Source: CAVORB01 sp963698495 | GTDB lineage: Bacteria; Pseudomonadota; Gammaproteobacteria; Chromatiales; Chromatiaceae | Direction of reading: 5' to 3' | Assembly: GCA_963698495.1 (NCBI GenBank) | Contig: CAVORB010000020.1 | Coordinates: 186,001-250,000 of the forward strand | Length of the DNA: 64,000 nt | Shown here: one piece after another, positions 18,169 through 28,969 of the stretch | How positions within the stretch are numbered: the stretch's first letter is position 1 | Layout: each line of letters opens with the position of its first letter | The notes under the pieces: model-generated | The model's input: only the letters and a program-made list of their open reading frames with translations | Told to the model about the DNA's origin: nothing | Database searches by the model: none | Translations under genes and position numbers: made by a program

Positions 18169-21100
18169 TCACCCTTCCGCCTGCACTGGCGCTTCCTTGG
18201 GCGATCTGCGGCTCACCGCCCCGCCGTGGAACCTCTCGCGCAGACGCTGGAAGACCACATAGAGCATCGGGATCAGGAAGATGCCGACGGTGGACGCCAC
18301 CAGCATGCCGCCGAACACGGCGGTGCCGACCCCGCGCTGGCTGGCTTCGCCCGCTCCGCTGGCGATGACCAGGGGCACCAGGCCGAGGATGAAGGCGAAG
18401 CTGGTCATGAGCACGGCCCGGATACGCAGCCGTGCCGCCGTGCTGGCCGCATCCAGGATCGACTTGCCAGCCGCACGCTCCTCCATGGCGAACTCGACGA
18501 TGAGGATGGCATTCTTGCTGGCGAGCCCGATCAGCACGACGATGCCGACTTGGGCGTAGAGGTCATTGGGCAGACCGGCGACCCAGAGAGCGGCCATGGC
18601 CCCGAGGACGCCGACGGTGACCGAGAGCAGCACCGCGGTCGGCATCGACCAGCTTTCGTACAGCCCGACCAGAAACAGGTAGGCGAACAGCACCGCCAGC
18701 CCCAGCACGATGGGGGTCTTGCCGCCCGCCTCCTTCTCCTGGAAGGCGGTTCCGGTCCACTCGTAGCCAAAGCCCGCGGGAAGCGTCTGGGCCGAGACCT
18801 GCTCCATGGCCGCGAGGGCATCTCCCGAGCTCCGGCCGGGCGCGGGTCCGCCCTGGATGGTGGTGCTGCGGTAGTTGTTGTAGCGCTGCAGGAGCTGGGG
18901 TCCCATTTGCAGCTCCGGGGCCATGATGGCGCGGATCGGCACCATCTCGCCCTTGGCGTTGCGGACATGGATCCGGTAGACGTCATCGAAGCGCTTGCGG
19001 TCCTGCTCCTCGCCCTGGACCTGGACCTGCCAGACGCGACCGAACTTGTTGAAGTCGTTGACGTAGTAGCCGCCCAGCGTGGCCTGCAGCGCGGTGAAGA
19101 TGTCGCTCACCTGGATCCCGAGGGTCTGCGCCTTCTCCCGGTCGATGTCGAGATAGACCTGGGGGTTGTTGGTGGCCCAGGTGGAGAAGACGCGGCTCAA
19201 GGCCGGGTCCTGATTGGCCGCCAGGATCAGGGCGCGCATGACCGCGGCCAGCTCCTCCGGTCGCTTGCCTTGCAGATCCTGGAGCTGGTACTCGAACCCG
19301 CCCCCGGTCCCGAGCCCGATGATGGGCGGCAGGTTGAAGGGGATTACCTGGGCGGCGGGGATCGCGGCGGTCTGGGCCGCGACCCGGCCGATGACCGCGT
19401 TCACCTTGAGGTCTGGCGTGGGCCGCTCCGCGAAGGGCTTGAGCCGTCCGATCACCAGCGCTGAGTTGGAGAGCACGGCCCCGTCCAGGATGCTGAAGCC
19501 GGGCACGGACAGAACCCATTCCACCGCCGGGTCCGACTGCACGATCTCCTCGACCTGCTTCACCACCTCCAGGGTACGGTTCACCGAGGCGCCCATCGGC
19601 AGCTGCACCTGGGCCATGAAGGCGCCCTGATCCTCCTCCGGCAGGAAGCCCGTCGGGGTGGCCTGGAACAGCCAGCCGGTGGCGATCCCCGCGCCGGCAA
19701 CCGCCACCAGCACCAGCAGCGAGACCCGGACCAGTCGCGCGACCACGTAGGCATAGCCGTCGCGTACCCCGTCGATGCCGCGCATCACCGCGCCCATGAT
19801 CCCGCGTCGGTGATGGGTCGGCTTGAGCAGGATGGCGCACAGCGCCGGGGAGAGGGTCAGGGCGTTGATGGCCGAGATCAGCATGGAGGAGGCGACCACG
19901 GCCGCGAACTGCTGGAACAGCTGGCCCGTGATGCCCGGGATGAAGGCCACCGGCAGGAACACCGAGAGCAGCACCAGGGTGATGGCGATGATGGGGCCGG
20001 TGATCTGGCCCATGGCCTTCTTGGCCGCCTCCCGCGGCGCCAGGCCCTCCTCCTCCATGATGCGCTCCACGTTCTCGACCACCACGATGGCGTCGTCCAC
20101 CACGATGCCGATGGCGAGCACCACCGCAAGCAGCGAGATGGTGTTGGCGGAGAAACCGATGGCGAGCAGGAAGGCGAAGGTGCCCACCAGGGCGACGGGC
20201 ACGGCGATCAACGGGATCAGCGTGGCGCGCCAGCTGCCCAGGAACAGGAAGACCACCAGGATGACCAGCGCGAAGGCCTCCAGCAGGGTGTGGACCACCT
20301 TCTCCAGGCTGGCCTTCACGAAATCGGTGGTGTCGTAGACGACCGCATAGTCCAGACCGTCGGGAAAGCGCTCGGCGAGCCGGTCCATCGCCGCCTTGAT
20401 ACCGTCGCCGACGGCCACGGCGTTGGCCCCCGGGGCCAGATAGATGCCCATGGCCGCGCTGTCGCTGCCATTCAGCCGGCTCACCGAGTCGAGCTGCTTG
20501 GACCCGAGCTCGACGCGCCCGAGGTCCTTCACGCGCACCGTGGAGCCGTCCGGGTTGGCGCGCACGACGATCTGCTCGAACTGGGAAGTATCGGTGAGCC
20601 GCCCCTGGGTCTGGAGCGTGATCTGGAACTGCTGGTCCGGCGTCATCGGCTGGGCGCCGATGCGCCCCACCGCGGCCTGGACGTTCTGGCCACGGATGGC
20701 GTTGATGACGTCGGTCGGGGTGAGCCCCAGGGCGGTCAGGCGGTCCGAGGAGAGCCAGATCCGCATGCTGTAATCGAGCGGACCGAACTGGAAGACCTCG
20801 CCCACCCCCGGCACCCGGGCGAGGGTGTCGATGACGTTGATGGTCGCGTAGTTGCTCAGGAACAGCGCGTCGTAGGTGCCCTTGGGCGAGTAGAGCGCGA
20901 CCACCTGGAGCATCGCCGTGGACTTCTTCTTGACCGACAGCCCCTGGCGCTTCACCTCCTCGGGCAGACCCGGCTCGGCCAGCGCGACCCGGTTCTGGAC
21001 GTTGACCGTATTGATGTCCGGATCTGTGCCCAGCGCGAAGGTCACGGTCAGCGAATAGCTCCCGTCGTTGGCGCTGGTGGACTTCATGTAGAGCATCTTG

Positions 21101-21321
21101 TCCACGCCGTTGACCTTGGACTCAAGCGGCTGGGCGACCGTGGATTCCACCACGCTCGCGCTCGCCCCCGGGTAGGCGCCGGAGACCTGCACCTGGGGCG
21201 GGACGATGTCCGGGAACTGGGCGACCGGTATCTGGGTGATGGCGATCAGACCCGCGAGGGTGATGACCACCGAGATGACGATGGAGAGTCGGGGGCGGTC
21301 GATGAAGACGTCGGAAATCAT
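18169..21321 (-). CDS. RND-family multidrug efflux transporter (HAE1/AcrB type)
   Basis: A 1050-residue inner-membrane proton antiporter, normal length for AcrB/MexB homologues. It starts MISDVFIDRPRLSIVISVV (TM1). Also visible are QVSGAYPGASASVVESTVAQ in the porter domain, the TM4 acidic pair region LAIGIVVDDAIVVVENVERI that carries proton relay aspartates, and GLASKNAILIVEFA near the C-terminus. Its ATG overlaps the stop of the adaptor gene upstream (ATGA), so the two are translationally coupled. No outer-membrane TolC-type gene or regulator is adjacent. Substrates are unknown; hydrophobic drugs, bile salts or solvents are usual. Confidence 0.93.
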   Translation of the reverse strand: MISDVFIDRPRLSIVISVVITLAGLIAITQIPVAQFPDIVPPQVQVSGAYPGASASVVESTVAQPLESKVNGVDKMLYMKSTSANDGSYSLTVTFALGTDPDINTVNVQNRVALAEPGLPEEVKRQGLSVKKKSTAMLQVVALYSPKGTYDALFLSNYATINVIDTLARVPGVGEVFQFGPLDYSMRIWLSSDRLTALGLTPTDVINAIRGQNVQAAVGRIGAQPMTPDQQFQITLQTQGRLTDTSQFEQIVVRANPDGSTVRVKDLGRVELGSKQLDSVSRLNGSDSAAMGIYLAPGANAVAVGDGIKAAMDRLAERFPDGLDYAVVYDTTDFVKASLEKVVHTLLEAFALVILVVFLFLGSWRATLIPLIAVPVALVGTFAFLLAIGFSANTISLLAVVLAIGIVVDDAIVVVENVERIMEEEGLAPREAAKKAMGQITGPIIAITLVLLSVFLPVAFIPGITGQLFQQFAAVVASSMLISAINALTLSPALCAILLKPTHHRRGIMGAVMRGIDGVRDGYAYVVARLVRVSLLVLVAVAGAGIATGWLFQATPTGFLPEEDQGAFMAQVQLPMGASVNRTLEVVKQVEEIVQSDPAVEWVLSVPGFSILDGAVLSNSALVIGRLKPFAERPTPDLKVNAVIGRVAAQTAAIPAAQVIPFNLPPIIGLGTGGGFEYQLQDLQGKRPEELAAVMRALILAANQDPALSRVFSTWATNNPQVYLDIDREKAQTLGIQVSDIFTALQATLGGYYVNDFNKFGRVWQVQVQGEEQDRKRFDDVYRIHVRNAKGEMVPIRAIMAPELQMGPQLLQRYNNYRSTTIQGGPAPGRSSGDALAAMEQVSAQTLPAGFGYEWTGTAFQEKEAGGKTPIVLGLAVLFAYLFLVGLYESWSMPTAVLLSVTVGVLGAMAALWVAGLPNDLYAQVGIVVLIGLASKNAILIVEFAMEERAAGKSILDAASTAARLRIRAVLMTSFAFILGLVPLVIASGAGEASQRGVGTAVFGGMLVASTVGIFLIPMLYVVFQRLRERFHGGAVSRRSPKEAPVQAEG

Positions 21322-22536
21322 TGGCCGTCGCCCCCGTCGGGCACCGTGACGGCGGGGGTGGTGCTGACCTCTTGCCCCGGACGCACCTTCTGGATGCCTT
21401 CGGTGATGACCAGCTCGCCCTCCTTCAGCCCGCTGTTGACGACGACATCGGCGCCCTGGGTGGCGCCCGTCTGAATGCGCCGAATTTGGGCCTTGTTGTC
21501 CGCCGTCGACGATCATGACGAAGACGCCCTGCTGATCCACCTGAAGCGCGGACTGCGGGATGACGATCGCGGATTCGGGCTCGCCGGCCTGGACCGTCAC
21601 CCCGACGTACTGGCCGTCCACCAGGATGCCGTCCGGATTCGGGAGCTGGGCGCGCAGCGTAACCGTGTCCGTACCGGGATCGGTGGTCACGTCCACGAAG
21701 TTGAGCTTGCCCGGCTGGTCGTACAGGCTCCCGTCCGGCAGGCGCACGCGAACCACCACGTTCTTGGCGTCGCCGCCCTTCCCCTCGATGTCGCGCTTGG
21801 CGGCCAGAAGCTCCCGCTGGGTCAGGGGAAACTGGACGTAGATCGGATCGCGGCTGACGATGGTGGCCAGCGCACCCGAGGAGGGTCCCACCAGATTGCC
21901 GACCGTGTACTTGGCGAGCCCGATGCGCCCCGCGACCGGGGCCGTGACCTTTGTGTAGCCCAGATCCAGCTCCGCCGCGGCCAGGGCCGCCTCGGCCTGG
22001 GCGATGCCCGCATCGGCGATGGAGGCCGCGGCCGTGAGCTCGTCGACCTGGGACTGGGCGATGTTCTTGCTCTTCAGGAGCTCCTGGCCGCGGGCGAGCT
22101 GCGCGTCGGCGTTCAGCGCGTCGGCCTTGGCCTTCGCCACATCCGCCTGACGCTGCTGGACGATCGCCCGATACTGATCGGGCTCGATCTCGAACAGTAC
22201 TTCCCCCACCGCGACCTGCTGGCCCTCGGTGAACTTGCGCTCCTTGAGGAAGCCCTGCACCCGCGCCCTGAGCTCGACCTTGTCCACCGCCACCACGCGG
22301 CCGACGAATTGGGCCTCATCCTCCACCGGCTTGGTCTCGGCCTTGACCACGACCACCGAGGGAGCCGGGGTCTGGGCGGTGGAGTCTGCCTGCTGCTTGT
22401 CGTCGCACCCGTGCAGGAGCACCAGGGCCAAGGGCAGGAAGCCGAGTACGGACCTAAGCCAAGGCGCGCCTGATCCGCGGGACTCGGCAGGGGCGGAATC
22501 GCGCCGGCAGACGCGGATGGGTGGGAGATGCGACAT
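21318..22536 (-). CDS. RND efflux periplasmic adaptor (MFP), frameshifted near the 3' end
   Basis: An AcrA/MexA-type lipoprotein adaptor linking the RND pump to an outer-membrane channel. It has a lipobox-like LVLLHGC, the lipoyl domain (VELRARVQGFLKERKFTEGQ), a coiled hairpin and a beta barrel (LPDGSLYDQPGKLNFVDVTT). Near 21501–21505 the frame changes: as given, it reads GGQQGPNSAHS and runs without a stop into the RND gene, giving a 1455-residue fusion. Removing one base there restores ADNKAQIRRIQTGATQGADV and GELVITEGIQKVRPGQEV with a stop at 21318. The fusion is therefore probably an artefact. Confidence 0.85.
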
Positions 22537-22710
22537 CGGTGAAGTTCCTCTGCACGGGACAGGCGCCCTATTCTAAATCCGGGGCCAGCGCCTAGCGTAC
22601 CCGAAAAGCGGCGCGTTGCCCGACCGGGGCTGCGGTAGATAGGTGGCTTTGCCCTGGCTTACGCCGGGGCCATAGTATTGCCCGACGATGGCCGACACCC
22701 GGAGTGTGAC

Positions 22711-23487
22711 ATGGCATTGGAGCTCTTCCGACGGGAATACGGCGACGGCGGCGCGCCGCCCCTGCTGCTGCTTCACGGTCTGTTCGGATCTTCCGCCAAC
22801 TGGCACGGCATTGCCCGCCGACTCGCGATCTCGCGCCGCGTCCTGGTTCCCGACCTCCGCGGCCACGGGCGCTCCCCCTGCGTCGAGCGCCTGTCCTATC
22901 CGGACATGGCCCGGGATCTGGACGCGCTGCTGGACGCCGAGGGCATCGATCAGGCGGCAATCGTCGGCCACAGCATGGGAGGCAAGGCGGGGATGTGGCT
23001 CGCGCTGACGCGGCCCGAGCGGGTGAGTGCCCTGGCGGTGGCGGACATCGCACCCGTCGCCTATCCCCACCGCTTCGACGGCATTGTCGACGCCCTCTCC
23101 GCCCTCGACCTCGCGAGCCTTTCGGACCGCAAGCAGGCCGACGCCCTGCTCGCGCGGCAATTGCCGGATCCCGCTCTGCGGGGCTATCTGCTTCAGAGCC
23201 TGGTGCGCGAGGCCGAAGGCTGGCGCTGGCGGCTGGATCTGCCCGCGCTGGCGGACTCGATGGACGACATCGCCGGCTTTCCGGACCCCGCCGGACGCCA
23301 GTATCCAGGCCCCGCGCTCTTCATCTACGGAACCGGGTCCGGCTATGTGACCGGCGAGCACCTGCCGGCAATCCGCGGGCTATTCCCCCTGGCCAGGTTG
23401 CGGGCCGTCCCCAATGCCGGGCATTGGGTGTACGCCGACCAGCCGGACGCCTTCGCGCGGGCGCTCGAGGGCTTTCTCCCCGGCTGA
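22711..23487 (+). CDS. Alpha/beta-fold hydrolase (YbfF-like esterase)
   Basis: A 258-residue alpha/beta hydrolase. It begins with LLLLHGLFGSSANWHGIARR (oxyanion region), has VPDLRGHGRSP, the nucleophile elbow AIVGHSMGGKAGM, and the catalytic histidine in VPNAGHWVYADQP. This matches the YbfF/HMP esterase group, which hydrolyses acyl esters or thioesters; physiological substrate unknown. ATG at 22711 is preferred over 22678 because the family begins within a few residues of it. It is divergent from the RND operon and followed closely by argG. Confidence 0.87.
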   Translation: MALELFRREYGDGGAPPLLLLHGLFGSSANWHGIARRLAISRRVLVPDLRGHGRSPCVERLSYPDMARDLDALLDAEGIDQAAIVGHSMGGKAGMWLALTRPERVSALAVADIAPVAYPHRFDGIVDALSALDLASLSDRKQADALLARQLPDPALRGYLLQSLVREAEGWRWRLDLPALADSMDDIAGFPDPAGRQYPGPALFIYGTGSGYVTGEHLPAIRGLFPLARLRAVPNAGHWVYADQPDAFARALEGFLPG

Positions 23488-23504
23488 TCCGTCCCTACCG
23501 GCCC

Positions 23505-23534
23505 TTACAGCAATCTCTCGCGCCGCTATATACT
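23505..23534 (+). promoter_or_regulatory. Likely sigma-70 promoter for argG
   Basis: TTACAG at 23505–23510 and TATACT at 23529–23534 are separated by 18 bases, placing transcription start about 30 bases before the argG ATG. Fit to consensus is good at both hexamers. No arginine-repressor box was recognised. Confidence 0.45.
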
Positions 23535-23570
23535 GCGCGCTTTGCCAAAGCTTGGTTTTGGAGTCATCCC

Positions 23571-24791
<1,221 letters not shown>

Positions 24792-24812
24792 CGCTCCGTT
24801 TGGAAATTCTTC

Positions 24813-25481
24813 TTGGCTGCGCAAGATGCCAAGGCCACCAGGATCATCCTCGTCCGCCACGGGGAGACGGACTGGAACGCGGAGGGACGCATACAGGGTC
24901 ATCTCGATATCCCCCTGAATGAGCGCGGTCTCGCTCAGGCCGCCGCGGTTGGCGAACGCCTCGCGGCTCGTCCGGTGAGCGCCCTATACAGCAGCGACCT
25001 GCTGCGCGCCCGGCAGACCGCGGAGGCCATCGCCCGGCGCGGCGGGCATTCGCTCCGCACCGACCCGCGCCTGCGCGAGTGGGACCTCGGCATCCTCTCC
25101 GGCCTGCTGCGAACGGTGGCCGCCCATCTGCACCCGGAGGCGTTCCGCATCCTGCGCGACCGCGTCGCCGACCAGCCAGTGCCGGGTGGCGAGAGCATCC
25201 GGGCGCGCTCCCAACGCGTCACCGCGGCGGTGCAGGAAATCGCCGACCGCCACCGCGGCAGGGCGGTGGTGATCGTCACCCACGGCGGCCCGCTCGGCGA
25301 CTGCTACCGCCACGCCATCGGCGAGCCCCCGGAATCGCGGGTCAAGGTCGAGCTGTTCAACGCCGGGGTCAACCTGATCTCGGTCCGGGCAGACGCCTGG
25401 ACGATCGAGGCATGGGGCGCGGTCGAACACCTGGAGGACGTCGGCACCCTGGCGAATTGGGAGGGCAGGTCTCCGCGCTGA
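24813..25481 (+). CDS. Histidine phosphatase family protein (phosphoglycerate-mutase-like)
   Basis: A 222-residue member of the branch-1 histidine phosphatases. The phosphohistidine motif IILVRHGETDWNAEGRIQGH is near the start, SDLLRARQTAEAIA follows, and the second catalytic histidine is in VIVTHGGPLGD. Substrate cannot be told from sequence; cobalamin phosphatase CobC-like and phosphoglycerate-mutase-like proteins share these motifs. The start is TTG 24813, 21 bases after argG; no ATG exists in this frame before the motif. Likely co-transcribed with argG. Confidence 0.85.
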   Translation: MAAQDAKATRIILVRHGETDWNAEGRIQGHLDIPLNERGLAQAAAVGERLAARPVSALYSSDLLRARQTAEAIARRGGHSLRTDPRLREWDLGILSGLLRTVAAHLHPEAFRILRDRVADQPVPGGESIRARSQRVTAAVQEIADRHRGRAVVIVTHGGPLGDCYRHAIGEPPESRVKVELFNAGVNLISVRADAWTIEAWGAVEHLEDVGTLANWEGRSPR

Positions 25482-25537
25482 GCGGGCAGGATGCGAGGCC
25501 GGGACCAGCCGGCCACCTACCCGCTTGCCCCGAGGGG

Positions 25538-26386
25538 TCAGAGGCCCCGTATCACCGCCGTCGCCAGACCGCTCCGCAGGGCGATATCCGTGGAGATCAC
25601 GAAGATCCTGTCATGAGGCACCACGGCCGCGAGCAGGGCCAGGTTGTCGTCGATGCCCATCTCCTGCAGGTAGAGCGCCGAGCCCGCCACATAGGCCTGC
25701 CCTCCCTCGTGGCTGCCCTGCCGGTCGGGGGCCTTGCTCTGATGGATCCCGAGCACCGCGTCCGAGGTGATGAAGCGCTGCGTCCCGCCGGCGAGCACAT
25801 CGACGCATGCCGAGAGACAGGTCTTGTCCACCGCGGCGTTCAGGCCACTCGAGCGCAGATAACGGCCGAGCCGCCGGGCCTCGCTCACCAGGCCGCCGCG
25901 GCTGTCGATCACGACGCCCACCGCCCCGCTCTTTCGGATCTGGGCGATCACCCGGTCGGCGAATCCATCCTGAATCTCGCCCGACACCCGCACCCAGTTG
26001 CCGGCGGTCTGCACCGAGCCGCGAAGCCGAACCGCCGCCGGCGGCGCCCCGGTGAGGGCCGCGAGCCGGGCACAGGAGGCCCTCGCCACCCCGCCGAGAT
26101 CCGTCTGGCGCGCACGCGAGGCCTCGAGCAGTTCCCCGGAGCGCGCCAGCACCTCGTCCATGCTGAAGCCGTACTGTCTCACCGCCGCGATCACGGTCGC
26201 ATCGGTGACCGCGATGTTGGAGGTCTGACTCACGCGCAGCAGATGACAGGCGGCGGCCAGCGACAGCAGCTGATCGCGATCGATATCCGTTGCCGGGGGG
26301 CCGGACGGGGCGCGCGGGACAACGGCGGTGCCGCAGCCGGTTACCAGGATCAGCAAGAGAAGCGCCGAAAGGGATAGCCGGACCAT
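25538..26386 (-). CDS. Lipoprotein with ClpP/crotonase-like serine protease fold
   Basis: A 282-residue predicted lipoprotein: signal MVRLSLSALLLLILVTGCG with lipobox LVTGC. The second half has VGVVIDSRGGLVSEARRLGR, a serine nucleophile candidate in KTCLSACVDVLAGGTQR, and VLGIHQS with a histidine, the order expected for the ClpP/SppA-like domain of COG3904-type periplasmic proteins. The N-terminal half is helical with no known fold. Substrates are unknown. It stands alone between argG-phosphatase (convergent) and the DUF971 gene. Confidence 0.7.
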   Translation of the reverse strand: MVRLSLSALLLLILVTGCGTAVVPRAPSGPPATDIDRDQLLSLAAACHLLRVSQTSNIAVTDATVIAAVRQYGFSMDEVLARSGELLEASRARQTDLGGVARASCARLAALTGAPPAAVRLRGSVQTAGNWVRVSGEIQDGFADRVIAQIRKSGAVGVVIDSRGGLVSEARRLGRYLRSSGLNAAVDKTCLSACVDVLAGGTQRFITSDAVLGIHQSKAPDRQGSHEGGQAYVAGSALYLQEMGIDDNLALLAAVVPHDRIFVISTDIALRSGLATAVIRGL

Positions 26387-26427
26387 GATGATGCCGCCCG
26401 ACGCGGGACTGATGACGGGACCCGCGG

Positions 26428-26871
26428 TTACCCGCGCCCGGCCGCTCCCCCTGCCGGCGGGAGCTCGGATGGACGCTCGCCGCGCGCCCGCATCGCCTCG
26501 AACGGATCGGGTCCGCTGCGCTGTCTACCGCTGGCCCGCAGGCGCTCCAGGTAGTCGACCCACAAGGGTTGCCAGGCACGCCCTAGCTTGTACAGGTACT
26601 GCCAGTCGAAGAGGCCGGACTTGTGGCCGTCATCGAAGAAGATCTTGAGCGCGTAATTGCCGATCTGCTGTAGATCGCTGATGCCGACCCCTTCCTTCCC
26701 CACCTGGAGAATCGCCTCGTCCGGACTGTGGCCGCGCACTTCCGCCGATGGCGAGTAGACGCGCAGGTACTCGCAGGGCAGCCGGAAGCGGGCGCCGTCG
26801 TCATACGCGATCTCCAGGTAGCCGGACTTCTGATGCAGCGCGATGTCGGTCGGTAAGGGACGGGTTTCCAT
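26428..26871 (-). CDS. DUF971 family protein (gamma-butyrobetaine hydroxylase-like N-terminal domain)
   Basis: A 147-residue protein with the DUF971 signature: SGYLEIAYDDGARFRLPCEY, the loop LRVYSPSAEVRGH, then GNYALKIFFDDGHKSGLFDW and LYKLGRAWQ. Eukaryotic homologues form the N-terminal domain of gamma-butyrobetaine hydroxylase and bind zinc there; bacterial stand-alone versions have no firm function. The C-terminal 35 residues are a proline/glycine-rich tail. Same direction as pgi and DUF2288, so likely in one transcription unit. Confidence 0.8.
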   Translation of the reverse strand: METRPLPTDIALHQKSGYLEIAYDDGARFRLPCEYLRVYSPSAEVRGHSPDEAILQVGKEGVGISDLQQIGNYALKIFFDDGHKSGLFDWQYLYKLGRAWQPLWVDYLERLRASGRQRSGPDPFEAMRARGERPSELPPAGGAAGRG

Positions 26872-26931
26872 GATGCGGCGGTGTTTCTCTGCGTTTTCTC
26901 CTCATGCCAAATGAGGATACCCGCCTCCCAT

Positions 26932-27273
26932 CTAAAGTCCATCGCGGGTTTCTGGCCCGGCATCCCGTTCCTGGACCAGCACCCAGGGACTCACGACCAC
27001 CGCCCACAGCACGGCCTCGCGCTGGTACCAGACGCGGGCCTGAGCGTCCGATACCGGCCCGATCTCGCCCCGGCGCATCCATCGGGTCACTCGCTCGACG
27101 TCGTCCTCGGCCAGTCGCAGCGCCACCTCCACCAGGTCCAGCCGGCGATCGACCGCCACCGCCCGACCCTGCGCGTAGTAGCGCTGCAGCGCCCGCCAGG
27201 CGATCCTCCCGGTCTCGCGGTTGAGCTTCTCCCGCAGGCCCTCGGCGTCTCCGCGAGCCGGCGAATCAGACAA
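26932..27273 (-). CDS. DUF2288 family protein
   Basis: A roughly 113-residue soluble helical protein matching DUF2288: REKLNRETGRIAWRALQRYY, then VAVDRRLDLVEVALRLAEDD and VTRWMRRGEIGPV. The function is unknown. A TTG at 27273 gives a start that overlaps the pgi stop by 8 bases; an ATG at 27318 inside pgi is the alternative. It is coupled to pgi by this overlap. Confidence 0.7.
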   Translation of the reverse strand: MSDSPARGDAEGLREKLNRETGRIAWRALQRYYAQGRAVAVDRRLDLVEVALRLAEDDVERVTRWMRRGEIGPVSDAQARVWYQREAVLWAVVVSPWVLVQERDAGPETRDGL

Positions 27274-28912
27274 CGCGGTGTCGAAGGTAATAATCGAGCA
27301 GCGCGGAGGTGGACGCATCGTGCTCCGCGGTCACCTCGCCCTGCCGGATCTCGTCGAGAATGACACCCGCCAGCTGCTTGCCGAGCTCGACCCCCCACTG
27401 GTCGAAGGAGTTGATCCCCCAGACCACGCCCTGGGTGAAGATGCGGTGCTCGTACATGGCGATGATGGCGCCGAGGGTTCGCGGGTTGAGCTTGTCCACC
27501 AGCATCGTATTGGTCGGGCGGTTGCCGGGGAAGGTGCGGTGCGGCACCAGGGCGTCGACCTGGGCCGGACTCATGCCGGCGGCCTGCATCTCGGCACGCG
27601 CCTCATCGGCGGTGCGCCCGCGCATCAGGGCCTCGGTCTGGGCGAAGAAGTTGGCCAGGAGCTTGGCATGATGGTCGCCCAGCCGGTTGTGGCTGTTCAC
27701 CGGGGCAAGGAAATCCGCCGGGATCATCTGGGTTCCCTGATGGATGAGCTGGAAGAAGGCGTGCTGACCGTCGGTGCCCGGCTCGCCCCAGACCACGGGC
27801 CCGGTGGTGTACTCGACCGCGACACCGTCGCGGGTGACGCGCTTGCCGTTGCTCTCCATGTCGCCCTGCTGCAGGTAGGCGGGCAGATAGCGCAGATACT
27901 CGTCGTAGGGAAGCACCGCATGGGTGTGCGCCCCCGCGAAGTTGACGTACCAGACCCCGATCAGACCCAGGATGGCGGGCAGGTTCTCGGAAAGGGGCGC
28001 GGACTGGAAGTGCTCGTCCATCTCGTGGGCGCCGTCGAGGAGCTGGCGGAAGCGGTCCATGCCGACGGCGAGCGCGATCGGCAGGCCGATGGCGGACCAC
28101 AGCGAATAGCGCCCGCCGACCCAGTCCCAGAATCCGAACATGTGGTTGGTGTCGATGCCGAACTCGGCGACCTTCTCCGCGTTGGTCGATACGGCCACGA
28201 AATGGTCGCGTACCGCCACCTCGTTGCCGAGCTCTCGCACCAGCCAGTCGCGCGCGCTCTGGGCGTTGGTCATGGTCTCCAGCGTGGTGAAGGTCTTGGA
28301 GGCGACCACGAACAGGGTGGTCTCCGCCTCGAGACCCTTGAGGGTCTCGGCGAGGTCGGTGCCGTCAACGTTCGAGACGAAATGCACCTTGATGTCCGCG
28401 GACTGATAGGGCTTCAGGGCCTCGCAGACCATCAGCGGACCCAGGTTCGAGCCGCCGATGCCGATGTTGACCACGTCGGTGATGCGCTTGCCGGAGTAGC
28501 CGCGCCAGTCGCCGCCGCGCACGGCGGTGACGAAGTCCTCCATGCTCTGCAGCACCGCGTTGACCTCGGGCATGACGTCCTCGCCATCCACGTAGACCGG
28601 GCGGTTGCCGCGGTTGCGCAGGGCGACGTGGAGCACCGCGCGGTTCTCGGTGTTGTTGATGTGATCGCCGGCGAACATCCGCCGGATCCACCCGGAGAGA
28701 TCCACCGCCTCCGCCAGCGCGAAGAGCAGATCCAGGGTCTCGCCGGTGACGATGTTCTTGGAGTAGTCGGCCAGGATGCCCGCCGCGCGCAGCGTCATGC
28801 GCTCCGCACGTTCCGGGTCCTGGGCGAAGAGATCCCGCATGTGGACCTGGGACATCTGCGCCCAATGCGCCTCGAGCGCCTTCCACTGGGGGGTCTTGTT
28901 CACTAGCGACAT
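27266..28912 (-). CDS. pgi: Glucose-6-phosphate isomerase
   Basis: A 548-residue enzyme interconverting glucose-6-phosphate and fructose-6-phosphate. Clear family blocks: DVVNIGIGGSNLGPLMVCEA, VVASKTFTTLETMTN, VWGEPGTDGQHAFFQLIHQG (catalytic glutamate/histidine region) and INSFDQWGVELGKQLA, with lysine in the last block. Starts MSLVNKTPQWKALEAHWAQM. zwf lies 57 bases upstream on the same strand, so this operon feeds glucose-6-phosphate to either glycolysis or the pentose route; glgA across the divergent promoter uses its product for glycogen. Confidence 0.96.
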   Translation of the reverse strand: MSLVNKTPQWKALEAHWAQMSQVHMRDLFAQDPERAERMTLRAAGILADYSKNIVTGETLDLLFALAEAVDLSGWIRRMFAGDHINNTENRAVLHVALRNRGNRPVYVDGEDVMPEVNAVLQSMEDFVTAVRGGDWRGYSGKRITDVVNIGIGGSNLGPLMVCEALKPYQSADIKVHFVSNVDGTDLAETLKGLEAETTLFVVASKTFTTLETMTNAQSARDWLVRELGNEVAVRDHFVAVSTNAEKVAEFGIDTNHMFGFWDWVGGRYSLWSAIGLPIALAVGMDRFRQLLDGAHEMDEHFQSAPLSENLPAILGLIGVWYVNFAGAHTHAVLPYDEYLRYLPAYLQQGDMESNGKRVTRDGVAVEYTTGPVVWGEPGTDGQHAFFQLIHQGTQMIPADFLAPVNSHNRLGDHHAKLLANFFAQTEALMRGRTADEARAEMQAAGMSPAQVDALVPHRTFPGNRPTNTMLVDKLNPRTLGAIIAMYEHRIFTQGVVWGINSFDQWGVELGKQLAGVILDEIRQGEVTAEHDASTSALLDYYLRHRVV

Positions 28913-28969
28913 GTCGCGTTGCTCCCGATCTTCGGATTTCTGTTTGGTTGTCTTGATCCGCCGTCCGGC

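Noticed and set aside
19810..21474. 554-residue plus-strand frame opposite the RND transporter
   Set aside because: His/Gly/Asp-rich antisense shadow of a GC-rich gene with no ribosome site or domain.
18169..22536. One giant 1455-residue efflux protein
   Set aside because: The frame only joins because of a one-base change in the adaptor; the authentic adaptor end and stop, with an ATGA overlap to the transporter start, are present in the neighbouring frame.
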